A DNA stretch of 64,000 nt from JAJDOD01 sp039024895 (GTDB taxonomy: Bacteria > Pseudomonadota > Alphaproteobacteria > Rhodobacterales > Rhodobacteraceae). Below the pieces are notes generated by a model. That model was not told the origin of the DNA, ran no database searches, and saw only the letters and a program-made list of their open reading frames with translations. Where the stretch lies: contig JBCCPJ010000019.1 of the NCBI GenBank assembly GCA_039024895.1, positions 1-64,000 on the forward strand, read 5' to 3'. Shown one piece after another: positions 23,653 through 32,626 of the stretch. The first letter of the stretch is position 1, and each line of letters opens with the position of its first letter. A program made the translations under genes and the position numbers.

Positions 23653-25235
23653 CCCTTGGAAAGAACTGGGCTACGCTATCAGGCAAGCGCGACTCGGCAA
23701 GGGTTGGTCACGTGAGCAACTCGCCCACGAGGCACTCGGAAACGGGGATCGCAAAAGCTATGTCGGGCAGGTCGAAAAAGGTCGCCGAAACCTTTCAGCC
23801 GAAACCATCGACAAGTTTGACCAAGTTCTCAGTCTCCCAGAAGACATCGTGAAGGCTGCGCACCTCGCCGATCCACCGGCCAAAGTCGAACCGAAAGAGG
23901 AAATCGACCGCCAAGAACGCGACGCCGAAATGGTCTACAACCGTATCCTACGCGAAGGCGAAACCTACGGGGCCAGCGACGACCTTCTGATTGACCTTGC
24001 CAACAACTACACCATGGGCAACTACCGCGACCGCGAAACCGCCTATATCGGCGTAAGAGACGCGCTAGAGGCGTCCACAAAGCTCAGGTCCGGCAGTAAC
24101 AGCGGCACGGATTTCGCATTTCTCGATACCGTGTCCGAATTGAACAATATCGGCGATTACGAGGAGGCAAACCGCCTCTTTGACGCCGAAGAAAAGGCCA
24201 TGCGCCGCGCCCACCGGGCCGAGATGGAGCGGCTTGCTGAAGTCGAACGCCAGATGCTGGAGAAACGACTGGCGCAGTTCAGGCTGCAAAACACGCCCAA
24301 GGCGGCGGCGGAGTACTGGCTCCAGCACTTCAAGCGGAACCCGGGCGAGAAAGGGTGGCAGCGAGAAACGCTTTCCAAAATCGTGGAACTGAACCGGAAC
24401 GGAAACAACCTAAACAACCTTTTTGACCTTAGAACCGCGCTCTTTCTAGCAAACTACCTAAAAAAAAATTGGCAAGGGGCCAAACAAGGCAAATGCTCAT
24501 TTTCAGCTTGCACTCTCTCTGAACCTTCTTGGCGTGCGTCAACGCTCGGATGATCTCCTCGAGAAAGCACTTATCACGTGTTCAGAAGCTCAAAAACTGG
24601 CCAACAAAAAAGAACAACCCGAGTTTTGGGCAGATGTTGAAAGACTTCGCTCAGACCTCTTGGAAACGCTAGCGTTTAGAAACAACAACCCCAAAAATGC
24701 ACAGGCCGGACTTGATGCCGCACGTCGCGCGTCAGATGCCCTTTCACGCAGCACCGACACCCCCGTAGTCGTTAGGATAAAACGCTCAATCGCAGCCGCT
24801 TTGGTTAGGAAAGGCGAACTCGAAAAAAGCGTGGATGACCTGAATGAAGCCAAGGAAATCTTGGAAACTTTGATCGGTCAAAACTCGCCAGAAGATGACG
24901 AACTCGACGACTCCCAAAACAGTCTCGTCATATGTCTCCGTTGGCTTGGAGTTTTTTCGACAGACGTCTCACACTTTATCAAGGCAGAAAAGATCTCCTT
25001 AGATTTGATAGGTAAGTCCGGCGACACCATCCCCTTCAACACCGCCATCACCAAATGGAACCTCGCCGATCTCCTCCTCGCCCGCTTCGAAGTGGACCCC
25101 GATCCCGCCCATCTCGACAAAGCCGAAGACCATGCCACCCAGGCCCGCGAGGTCTTCCTCGAAGGCTCCGACTACCAAACGGACCGCGCCGATAAACTCC
25201 TCGCCAAGATCGCCGAGGCCCGTGCGGCGGCCTGA
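23642..25235 (+). pseudogene. XRE-type HTH plus TPR-like regulator, frame interrupted at an A9 tract
   Basis: Read as one gene this encodes about 530 aa. Residues 10-65 form an XRE helix-turn-helix (AIRQARLGKGWSREQLAHEA, YVGQVEKGRRNLS). Residues 90-530 are almost all helical with TPR-like pairs, including a long charged coiled coil near 185-220. Reading frame 1 runs to TGA at 24551-24553; the second part stays open in the +1 frame from before 24534 to 25235. Dropping one A from the nine at 24460-24468 joins them into a continuous helical protein (KKIGKGPNKANAHFQLALSL follows). So it is a frameshift mutation, sequencing error, or slippage-controlled gene. It has the layout of RRNPP-type regulators but no clear peptide gene. 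AT content rises over 24.4-25.0 kb, hinting at horizontal origin. Confidence 0.65.
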
Positions 25236-25299
25236 CCCTCTACCATCCCGCTGAAAACCCCTGTAAGGCCTCCCCGCGCACCCGCAGGAAAGGCCCGAT

Positions 25300-26607
25300 A
25301 TGATCCCTCGCTATGCCCGCCCGGAAATGACCGCCATTTGGTCGCCCGAGACCAAGTTCCGCATCTGGTATGAGATCGAAGCGCACGCCTGCGACGCCAT
25401 GGCCGATCTGGGCGTCATTCCCCGGGAAAACGCCCAAGCCGTCTGGAAGGCCAAAGACGTTGAATTCGACGTCGCACGGATTGATGAGATCGAGGCTATC
25501 ACCAAACACGACGTGATCGCCTTTCTTACGCATCTGGCGGAGATCATTGGCAATGAAGAGGCCCGCTTTGTCCATCAGGGCATGACATCTTCCGATGTGC
25601 TCGACACAACACTGAACATCCAGCTCACTCGCGCCGCTGATATTTTGATCGCCGATATGGAAGCACTGCTTGCCGCGCTGAAACGCCGCGCGCTGGAGCA
25701 TAAAATGGATGTGCGGATCGGGCGCTCCCACGGCATCCACGCCGAACCCGTGACCATGGGGCTGACTTTCGCGCGTTTCTACGCCGAGATGGATCGCAGC
25801 ATGACGAGGTTGAAGAACGCCCGCCAAGAGATTGCAACGGGGGCAATTTCCGGCGCTGTTGGCACCTTCGCCAATATCGATCCAGCCGTCGAAGCCCATG
25901 TCTGTGACAAGCTCGGCCTGACGCCCGAACCCATCAGCACACAAGTGATCCCCCGCGACCGCCACGCCATGTTCTTTGCCACGCTCGGCGTGATCGCCTC
26001 CAGCATCGAGAATATCGCCACCGAAATCCGCCATATGCAGCGCACCGAGGTTTTGGAAGCCGAGGAGTTCTTCTCCAAGGGCCAGAAAGGCTCCAGCGCC
26101 ATGCCCCATAAGCGCAATCCAGTCCTGACGGAAAACCTCACCGGCCTCGCCCGCCTCGTGCGCTCCGCTGTGACACCCGCTCTTGAGAATGTGACCCTCT
26201 GGCACGAGCGCGATATCAGCCATTCCAGCGTGGAGCGCGGTATTGGCCCCGACGCCACCATTCATCTCGACTTCGCTTTGGCCCGTTTAACCGGCGTCAT
26301 CGACAAGCTCGCAATCTACCCGCAGAATATGATGAACAATCTCAATCAGTTCCGCGGACTTGTTCATTCTCAACGCGTTCTTCTCGCGCTTACGCAAAAG
26401 GGCGTCAGCCGGGAAGATTCCTATCGTCTCGTCCAGCGCAATGCGATGAAAGTCTGGGAGCAGGGCGCGGACTTCATGACCGAGCTCAAGGCAGACACGG
26501 AGGTCGCCGCCGCGCTGTCCGAAGCCGAAATCGAAGAAAAGTTCGATCTTGGCTACCACACCAAGCACGTGGACACGATCTTTGCGCGCGTTTTCGGCGA
26601 AACCTGA
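25300..26607 (+). CDS. purB: Adenylosuccinate lyase PurB
   Basis: 435 aa enzyme of the fumarase/aspartase superfamily, cleaving adenylosuccinate and SAICAR in purine synthesis. The superfamily signature GSSAMPHKRNP (about 265-275) holds the catalytic serine loop; MTSSDVLDT and RSHGIHAEPVTMG are the other active-site blocks. The sequence starts MIPRYARPEMTAIWSPETKF, like alphaproteobacterial PurB. Followed at 81 bases by a small secreted-protein gene. Confidence 0.96.
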   Translation: MIPRYARPEMTAIWSPETKFRIWYEIEAHACDAMADLGVIPRENAQAVWKAKDVEFDVARIDEIEAITKHDVIAFLTHLAEIIGNEEARFVHQGMTSSDVLDTTLNIQLTRAADILIADMEALLAALKRRALEHKMDVRIGRSHGIHAEPVTMGLTFARFYAEMDRSMTRLKNARQEIATGAISGAVGTFANIDPAVEAHVCDKLGLTPEPISTQVIPRDRHAMFFATLGVIASSIENIATEIRHMQRTEVLEAEEFFSKGQKGSSAMPHKRNPVLTENLTGLARLVRSAVTPALENVTLWHERDISHSSVERGIGPDATIHLDFALARLTGVIDKLAIYPQNMMNNLNQFRGLVHSQRVLLALTQKGVSREDSYRLVQRNAMKVWEQGADFMTELKADTEVAAALSEAEIEEKFDLGYHTKHVDTIFARVFGET

Positions 26608-26688
26608 AAAACATGCCACTCACGGTTGCGAGAGCTTGCCGTGAACACACGGCATGCTACCTTCGAACGACGCAACAAGGAGGTTTTC

Positions 26689-26853
26689 ATGCGTGTAAAG
26701 CTTCTACTCGCAACGTTGATCGTTGCTGCGACCCCCGGCCTCGCTTTGGCGATGTGCTCAGGGTACGGACATGACCAAGTGACGATGTCCTGCCCCGACG
26801 GTCAGACGTTTGATGTTACAACATCAAGCTGTAAGGCGACACCCACCGGGTAA
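26689..26853 (+). CDS. Small secreted cysteine-containing protein, 54 aa
   Basis: 54 aa from an ATG with AAGGAGG at good spacing; the longer open frame upstream lacks sense. Residues 1-21 are a signal peptide (MRVKLLLATLIVAATPGLALA). The mature part of about 33 residues has three cysteines in MCSGYGHDQVTMSCPDG and SSCKA, a spacing that recalls a shortened chitin-binding (peritrophin-like) fold. It should be periplasmic or secreted. It lies between purB and fliG and is closed by its own terminator. Confidence 0.7.
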   Translation: MRVKLLLATLIVAATPGLALAMCSGYGHDQVTMSCPDGQTFDVTTSSCKATPTG

Positions 26854-26875
26854 GGTACTAAAAAAGAATGGAATT

Positions 26876-26901
26876 GGCGGCCTTTCGGGGCCGCCTTTTT
26901 T
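26876..26901 (+). terminator. Rho-independent terminator
   Basis: GGCGGCC (26876-26882) pairs with GGCCGCC (26889-26895) around a 6-base loop and is followed by TTTTTT. It closes the purB/small secreted protein unit upstream of fliG. Confidence 0.9.
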
Positions 26902-26969
26902 GTGCGGATGACAGTCAAATTTTAACGAACCGTACCTAGAACGTTCTTCGAACACTTGTGAGGAAGAAC

Positions 26970-28028
26970 ATGTCGCTCGACGATCCCCTAGCCGACCTGC
27001 CGCCGTTGCCAGGCCCAAACCCGGCTGTCGCCAACCTGACATCAAAGGAAAAAGCAGCAATTGTTGTGCGACTTCTCTTGTCACACGGCGCGCTGCCCGC
27101 GTTGAGCCAATTGCCGGAGAGCAAGCAAACCGAACTCGCCGTCCAAATCGCGCGCATGGCACCTGTCGACCAGGAAACCGTCCATGCGGTGGCAGACGAG
27201 TTCGCCAATGAGATTGAGCGAATCGCATTGTCCTTCCCGCAGGGCCTCGACGGGGCCCTTGGGTTGCTCGATGGCTTCTTGAGTGAAGGGGCCTCAAAGC
27301 GCCTGCGCAAGATGGCGCCATCCGACACCCGCCGGAACCCTTGGGACGAAATCAACAAGGTGGAAACCGAACGTTTGGTGCCCGTTATTACCTCTGAAAC
27401 AACCGAAGTGGCCGCCGTGATCCTGTCGAAACTCACAACGGACAAAGCCGCGGAACTGCTGAGTTTCCTGCCCGGCGATTTGGCCCGTCGCGTCACCATC
27501 GCTATTACCCAAACCGAAGGTGTCTCGCCAACCGTGGTCCATCGCATCGGTTCGTCCCTTGCAGAACAATTGGACGCGCGCCCGATCACCGCCTTCAACG
27601 ATCCACCCGCCAACCGTGTGGGTGCCATCCTGAACTACACCCCCGCCGCCATCCGCGACAACGTGCTCAGCGGGATTGAGGATGAGAACGAAGAATTTGC
27701 CAAGGGGGTGCGCGCGGCGATCTTCACCTTCGCAAACATTGCCGAACGCGTTGCGCCACGGGACGTGCCACGCATCCAGCGGGATCTCGATCCGGAGGAC
27801 TTTACCCTTGTCATTGCTGGCGCAGAGACGGAGGCCGACAAGGCGAGCATCGAGTTCATTCTGGAAAACATCTCAAAACGCATGGCCGAGGGCTTCCGCG
27901 ATGATGCGGCAGAGAAGAAGGACTTCAAACTCGATGACGTGGAAGCCGCCATGCTTCGCATCGTGTCTGTGATCCGGAACCTCGAACAGCAGGGCGAAAT
28001 CTATTTTGTTGTGCCTGAAGGTACCTGA
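26970..28028 (+). CDS. fliG: FliG-like flagellar motor switch protein (divergent, stand-alone)
   Basis: 352 aa with the three FliG parts: an N-terminal helical domain (LTSKEKAAIVVRLLLSHG), a middle armadillo domain (TTEVAAVILSKLTTDKAAELLSFLPGDL) and a C-terminal torque-helix domain (FTFANIAERVAPRDVPRIQRDL, FILENISKRMAEGFRDD). It forms the rotor ring contacting MotA in other bacteria. The canonical EHPQ motif of the middle domain is replaced by ETTE. No other flagellar gene is nearby. The start at 26970 has AGGAAGAAC upstream. Confidence 0.85.
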   Translation: MSLDDPLADLPPLPGPNPAVANLTSKEKAAIVVRLLLSHGALPALSQLPESKQTELAVQIARMAPVDQETVHAVADEFANEIERIALSFPQGLDGALGLLDGFLSEGASKRLRKMAPSDTRRNPWDEINKVETERLVPVITSETTEVAAVILSKLTTDKAAELLSFLPGDLARRVTIAITQTEGVSPTVVHRIGSSLAEQLDARPITAFNDPPANRVGAILNYTPAAIRDNVLSGIEDENEEFAKGVRAAIFTFANIAERVAPRDVPRIQRDLDPEDFTLVIAGAETEADKASIEFILENISKRMAEGFRDDAAEKKDFKLDDVEAAMLRIVSVIRNLEQQGEIYFVVPEGT

Positions 28029-28034
28029 TCTGAT

Positions 28035-28610
28035 TTAGCGCTCGAAACGGGACTGTTTGAAAAGGCGCGCCGCCGGGAACCGGCGTGCGGCCCCCAAAGT
28101 CTCTATTTCGGGGAAAAGCGCCAGTATCTCGGCGCGGGTTTCGCGGTGCATGGCGTCCAGCGTGATATCGTCGGGGTGAAAACTCTCCGTCCAAACGCCC
28201 TCCGCCAAAAGAACCTCATGGGCTTCCAGAAGAAGGTGCAGATAGCTGACACCAAGGACCGGCGAAAAGGAAACGCCCGGCAAAAACGTCAGCGCGCCTG
28301 CGGCGCAAAGCATTTCCTCGCCGTGCTCATCTTGTGGTGCGACCAGAAACCTGTGTTTCGGGCTGACCAGCATATCGCGTTCCGGGGTCCCATGGCCGAA
28401 AGCCCCTTGCCGGACCAGCACCGGTCGCAGCGCAGGCTCGTCCTTCAGCTCGTCGTATCGCACGACCCGCCGGCCCATCCAAACGATACGCCGCAATCCA
28501 TTGTCACGCGTGACGACGCGGTCGCCGCGCCGCAGGTTCTCGACAGCTTGCCAGCCATCGGCTGTGGCGATCCGGGTGCCCGGCGTAAAACATGGAGTGA
28601 CTGTCGGCAT
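28035..28610 (-). CDS. Hint (hedgehog/intein)-domain protein
   Basis: 191 aa consisting almost wholly of a Hint module: PCFTPGTRIATADGWQAVENLRRGDRVVTRDNG, then IVWMGRRVV, and the SPKHRFLV block with LLLEAHEVLLAEGVWTESF. The Cys-Phe-Thr-Pro-Gly start is the autoprocessing nucleophile region. In Rhodobacterales, Hint domains usually end larger secreted or adhesin-like proteins; here it stands alone with only six residues before the Cys. Translation begins next to GAGGGGG, which lies within a hairpin. Convergent with fliG, 6 bases apart. Confidence 0.8.
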   Translation of the reverse strand: MPTVTPCFTPGTRIATADGWQAVENLRRGDRVVTRDNGLRRIVWMGRRVVRYDELKDEPALRPVLVRQGAFGHGTPERDMLVSPKHRFLVAPQDEHGEEMLCAAGALTFLPGVSFSPVLGVSYLHLLLEAHEVLLAEGVWTESFHPDDITLDAMHRETRAEILALFPEIETLGAARRFPAARLFKQSRFER

Positions 28611-28611
28611 A

Positions 28612-28630
28612 CCCCCTCGTCAAAAGGGGG
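28612..28630 (-). promoter_or_regulatory. Hairpin covering the ribosome-binding site of the Hint gene
   Basis: On the minus strand CCCCCT-TTTGACG-AGGGGG forms a 6-bp GC stem directly before TATG. The 3' arm is the Shine-Dalgarno sequence itself, so folding would hide it. Whether this regulates translation is an inference. Confidence 0.45.
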
Positions 28631-29174
28631 AGTGTCTGTGGTCGAAAGGGCCGCACGACGGGGATCAGTCAGAACCCGTATGACACTCTCCACCCAGAGC
28701 CGTTGCCATACGGGGTAAACCGATCCCCGCCGACGAACGGCAGTACTCGATACCCATCTTCGCGGTGTTCCGCGAAGCGTGCGCGACGCCCCCAAGTGTC
28801 GCTCACATACCCCCCAGCGAGGTCTTAGAAAGGTACCGAAACCGGGGCTGGGACCAAAGGAAAAAAGGGCGGAAAGGTGGCGCGAGCTCGAACGACAGGG
28901 AAGAACTTGCGAGATTTGGGCTAATACGCAGGCGATAGATTGTCGCTAATCCGGAAACTCCATCCGGCGCTCGAAGCCAATCTATCGCGCCGAAATCGTT
29001 TACTTCGCCCCTTCATACGGGGACCAGAAATTCCGAGCCCCACAATTGTTTCTAAATGAGCGTCAATCGCGAGGACCGCGTCGCAGAAATGTGGCAAAAA
29101 TGAGATGCAAAAAAGTGTTAAAATTAGGTTCAAAAAACATGGTCAATGCGTAATGAATCAGCGGATTGACGATC
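28631..29174. other. 544-bp region without a gene
   Basis: No open frame with family character or good ribosome-binding site is visible on either strand. It holds a short GC hairpin at 28758-28777 (CTTCGCGG-TGTT-CCGCGAAG) without a uridine tract, and a clearly AT-richer stretch at about 29040-29170 just past the modC stop. The AT-rich end could contain the terminator region of the mod operon or a promoter, but I see no strong match. Confidence 0.5.
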
Positions 29175-30203
29175 TCATTGGCGGTCTTTTGCCGAATCGC
29201 TGTCCTCCGGACGCGCCGCCACATCTCGCACCGATAGCCACACTGTGGCCCCCAATACATGCGGCCCCGATTGCGGCACCGCCAATGACTGTCCGAAAAC
29301 ATCAAGCATCAATGATCCATCGCTTTCAACTACACGCGCTGGCACCTGCAGGATCGCATCGCTACGCCCGGGAGCCGCGGAAGAAACCAACAGGCTCTCA
29401 GGTCTGATCCCCAGCCCTACAACCTCCCCCGTTTCCGCCACTCGCGGCAACACCAAACGAGCGCTCTGCATATCTTCAGGCGCCCCGAGGATGGCTGCAC
29501 GCGCTGTATTGTCCGATGTGCCGATGATCTCCGCCAGCAGGCGCATGGGCGGTGTGGTCCACCCTGTCAGACGGCCGTCATCGATCCCAAGAACCCGATC
29601 CGCCAGCGCCACGATCTCGGCGCGCGAATGGGTGACATAAATTGCAGGCACCTGTGCTTCCGCCACAGCCCGACCGATATAGGGCAGCAGTTCTTCCTTG
29701 CGCGCCTGATCTAAACCACTCAAGGGCTCGTCCAAAAACAGGATTGCTGGGTCAGCAGCAAGGGCCCGGCCCAACGCCACACGACGCGCCTCGCCCCCCG
29801 ATAATCCGGTCGTTTGGCGGTACATCAAGGGCCCAAGGTCCAACGCTTCAAGGATGGCATCGTATTGCACAACGCCTCGCCGTCGCGCGCCGTACCTAAT
29901 ATTCTCCGCCACCGTCAGATGGGGAAACAACGCCGCCGCCTGAAACACGAAACCCACGTGGCGCTCCTCCGGTGGAACAGCGACGCCCGGCCCGTTCCAA
30001 ACGGTGTCGCCAAACCGGACCGCTGCGTGATCCATCTCCTCCAATCCAGCAAGCGCACGCAGAACTGTTGTTTTGCCACTGCCAGACGGCCCGGCCAATG
30101 CGGTGATGCCTGTCAAAGGCACGGAGCCTTCCACATCGATGGAGAACCCAGGGCCGCGCCGCAAGTTAAGCCGCATCTCCAACCGGTTAGGCGACACGCG
30201 CAC
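29175..30203 (-). CDS. modC: ModC, molybdate ABC transporter ATPase
   Basis: 342 aa. Walker A is GPSGSGKTT (about 39-47), the signature motif LSGGEARRVALGRAL and Walker B AILFLDEPLSGLD. After the ATPase domain (to about 230) comes a TOBE-like molybdate-binding region (AILQVPARVVESDGS). It energises the ModB permease. Its start overlaps modB by 17 bases; an internal Met (MRLNLRRG) 9 codons in is an alternative that removes most of the overlap. Confidence 0.92.
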   Translation of the reverse strand: MRVSPNRLEMRLNLRRGPGFSIDVEGSVPLTGITALAGPSGSGKTTVLRALAGLEEMDHAAVRFGDTVWNGPGVAVPPEERHVGFVFQAAALFPHLTVAENIRYGARRRGVVQYDAILEALDLGPLMYRQTTGLSGGEARRVALGRALAADPAILFLDEPLSGLDQARKEELLPYIGRAVAEAQVPAIYVTHSRAEIVALADRVLGIDDGRLTGWTTPPMRLLAEIIGTSDNTARAAILGAPEDMQSARLVLPRVAETGEVVGLGIRPESLLVSSAAPGRSDAILQVPARVVESDGSLMLDVFGQSLAVPQSGPHVLGATVWLSVRDVAARPEDSDSAKDRQ

Positions 30204-30858
30204 CCCCTCGCCCGTTCAACAGATAGACCAGCGTCAAAACCGCCAGAGATGACAGCAACAGCCAGGCAGACAGCGTATGGGCTGTGGCGTAGTCCAAGGT
30301 CTCCACCGCGTTGAAGATCTCGATGGAAATCACCCGCGTGGTCCCGGGAATGTTGCCACCGACCATCAGTACCACGCCAAACTCGCCCACCGTATGGGCA
30401 AAACTCAGCACCATGCCCGTGAGAAAGCCGCGCCGCGCCTGCGGCAAAGCCACCGTGAACAGGGCATCGCGCGACGTGGCGCCGAGCGTCCGCGCCGCAT
30501 CCAGGGACGCTTGCGGCACGGCGGCAAAAGCGGTTTGCATCGGCTGGACCGCGAAGGGCAGCGAATAGACGACCGAGGCGAGCACTAGCCCCGAGAAGCT
30601 AAACGCGAGCGTCGACCCCGTCAGTGTTACCCAAAGCCCGCCCAGCGGCGCATCGGGGCGCATCAGGACCAAAAGGTAAAACCCGAGAACTGTCGGCGGC
30701 AAGACGAGCGGTAACGCCGTAATCGCCTCAAAGAGCGGTCGCGTGCGCGCCTTGGTGGTCGCCAACCACCACCCCAGCGGCACGGCAATAACCATAAGAA
30801 TGACCGTCGTGAGCGCGGCGAGTTTGACTGTGAGCCAGATCGCAGGCCAGACACTCAC
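30187..30858 (-). CDS. modB: ModB, molybdate ABC transporter permease
   Basis: 223 aa with five to six membrane helices. The permease-ATPase coupling motif is visible as AARTLGATSRDALFTVALPQARRGFLTG near residue 140. LPLVLPPTVLGFYLLV is the characteristic ModB block near 50. Start overlaps the modA stop by 4 bases. Part of the modABC operon importing molybdate for molybdoenzymes. Confidence 0.93.
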   Translation of the reverse strand: MSVWPAIWLTVKLAALTTVILMVIAVPLGWWLATTKARTRPLFEAITALPLVLPPTVLGFYLLVLMRPDAPLGGLWVTLTGSTLAFSFSGLVLASVVYSLPFAVQPMQTAFAAVPQASLDAARTLGATSRDALFTVALPQARRGFLTGMVLSFAHTVGEFGVVLMVGGNIPGTTRVISIEIFNAVETLDYATAHTLSAWLLLSSLAVLTLVYLLNGRGGARVA

Positions 30859-31562
30859 GGGATGGTATACCCGTCCGCCGCGATCTGGGCCGCCGTCTCA
30901 GGACGCGCAAGCCAGTCCCAGAAAGCACGGGCCGCAGCCGTCTCGGACAAGAGCGCGGCGTCCTGCCTGATCTCCGGTGCCACCCCATCCAGCGCCAACA
31001 CATGGGGCGCTGAAATCCGGTCGAGCTGTGCAACAGCGACAAAGGCCAAATCGGCATTGCCCGTGGCGAAAATCGACGCGACCTGCCCCACATTGGCGAC
31101 CATGACAGGCCGGAACGTCTGCGTATCCAACCCCAAGGCTTCCATGGTCCGAGTGGCCGCGCGGCCATAGGGCGCCACGGTCGGATCGGCCAAGGCGGCG
31201 GTCTTCCCTTGAAAGGCAAGCGGCGCCGTCTCCACTGAAACCGGCTCTTTCGACAACAGCGCCAGGGCACCAATGGCATAGGGACGGGTATCAAGGGCGA
31301 TGCCCGCCTCCCTCAGCAGACGCGGCCGCAAATCATCCGCTGACAGGAATATATCAAACGGCGCGCCCGCCTCGATCTGCGCATAAAGAAGGCCGGTGGA
31401 GCCATTGCTCAGCACCACTTCGTGGTCGCTCGCCGCTTCGAACGCCGCTGCAATTTTCTCCGCCGTACGCAAAAAGTTCGACGCGACCGCGACAGTCACC
31501 TCTTCGGCGACGGCCATCGGCGCGCAGAGCATGGCAATAACGGCGAACCCCCAGACCTTCAT
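30855..31562 (-). CDS. modA: ModA, periplasmic molybdate-binding protein
   Basis: 235 aa. Signal peptide MKVWGFAVIAMLCAPMAVA, mature start about residue 20. The mature protein begins EEVTVAVASNFLRTAEKIAAAFE and has SNGSTGLLYAQIEAGAPFDIFLSAD, the oxyanion-binding loop of ModA, and ALADPTVAPYGRAATRTMEALG. First gene of the modABC operon, divergent to phzF with a 135-bp spacer. I see no clear ModE-type operator there. Confidence 0.93.
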   Translation of the reverse strand: MKVWGFAVIAMLCAPMAVAEEVTVAVASNFLRTAEKIAAAFEAASDHEVVLSNGSTGLLYAQIEAGAPFDIFLSADDLRPRLLREAGIALDTRPYAIGALALLSKEPVSVETAPLAFQGKTAALADPTVAPYGRAATRTMEALGLDTQTFRPVMVANVGQVASIFATGNADLAFVAVAQLDRISAPHVLALDGVAPEIRQDAALLSETAAARAFWDWLARPETAAQIAADGYTIP

Positions 31563-31697
31563 CCTCTGTTCTGGCCATGTCTTGCGCCCATTTGCAAGGG
31601 AGGGCGGCCGTAAAATATGCCGCTGCCCAATTCAGTTGCATCCCGCGGGCAGGCACGCCATCCCATGACCATTCGCGAGAACCTGACCGAGGCCCCC

Positions 31698-32558
31698 ATG
31701 ACCCCATACTGTGTGTACGATGTCTTCACCGATGCACCGTTCGGCGGGAACCCCCTGGCGATCATCCCCGATGCGACCGGATTGGCCGAGAACAAGCTGC
31801 AAGCCATCGCCCGCGAGTTCAATTTCTCAGAGACCACCTTTGTCTATCTGCCGGACGATGCCGCCCATCAGGCCCGTGTTCGGATATTCACGCCAACCAT
31901 GGAAATCCCCTTCGCCGGGCATCCAACGATTGGGACGGCGCTTTGTCTCCATGACCTCGGGCGCGCGTCGGAGGCGTTTACGCTTGAGCTTGGGGTCGGC
32001 CCCATCCCGATCCGCATTCGGGACGGCAAAGCGCAGTTCACAACGCGCGTTCCCCTCGAAACCTGGCCCGGCCCCTCGCCCGAGACGGTTGCCAAAAGCG
32101 TGGACCTGCCGCGCGACGCGATCCGGCTGGAGACACACAATCCTATCATTGCAAGCGTCGGTCTGCCCTTCGCCCTTGCCGAGCTTCGGACCAAGGCGCA
32201 TCTTGGCGCCGCTCAGCCCGACACAGCCGCGTTTCGCGCCTTTGACGCCCATTGGCCCACCGACACCCATTACGACCTTCTCGTCTATGTCCGCGATGGC
32301 AACCATATCACCGCCCGGATGTTTGCCCCACTCGACGGCATTCCGGAAGACCCCGCCACAGGCAGCGCCGCCGCCGCCCTGACCGCTTACCTCGGCAAGC
32401 TTGAGGGCAAGAATCGGACGTTTCAGATAACGCAAGGTGTGGAAATGGGGCGCCCCAGCCGGATCGACGCCAGCGTCACGATTGAAGATGGCGCGCCCAG
32501 TGCCGTTTCCATCGAAGGCACTGCCGTCAAAGTCATGGAAGGCCATCTGCTGCTCTGA
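31698..32558 (+). CDS. PhzF family isomerase/epimerase
   Basis: 286 aa with the diaminopimelate-epimerase-like fold. YCVYDVFTDAPFGGNPLAII at the N terminus, REFNFSETTFVYLP with the catalytic Glu, FTPTMEIPFAGHPTIGTA and the second-half block EDPATGSAAAALTAYLG are standard. PhzF proteins isomerise trans-2,3-dihydro-3-hydroxyanthranilate in phenazine producers, but most homologues, including lone ones like this, have unknown substrates. No phenazine genes are nearby. The start at 31698 is the first Met matching family N termini. Confidence 0.88.
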   Translation: MTPYCVYDVFTDAPFGGNPLAIIPDATGLAENKLQAIAREFNFSETTFVYLPDDAAHQARVRIFTPTMEIPFAGHPTIGTALCLHDLGRASEAFTLELGVGPIPIRIRDGKAQFTTRVPLETWPGPSPETVAKSVDLPRDAIRLETHNPIIASVGLPFALAELRTKAHLGAAQPDTAAFRAFDAHWPTDTHYDLLVYVRDGNHITARMFAPLDGIPEDPATGSAAAALTAYLGKLEGKNRTFQITQGVEMGRPSRIDASVTIEDGAPSAVSIEGTAVKVMEGHLLL

Positions 32559-32626
32559 TTTTCATTTGTGCAACCCCAACCGGACGTCGTAGCATTCGGC
32601 AACAGAGCATGCGATGGGAGGTCGCT

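Noticed and set aside
25240..26265. 341-codon minus-strand open frame
   Set aside because: Antisense to purB, with Gly/His/Asp-rich low-information sequence and no ribosome-binding site.
31563..31697. ModE-type operator upstream of modA
   Set aside because: No palindrome resembling a molybdate box could be made out in the spacer.
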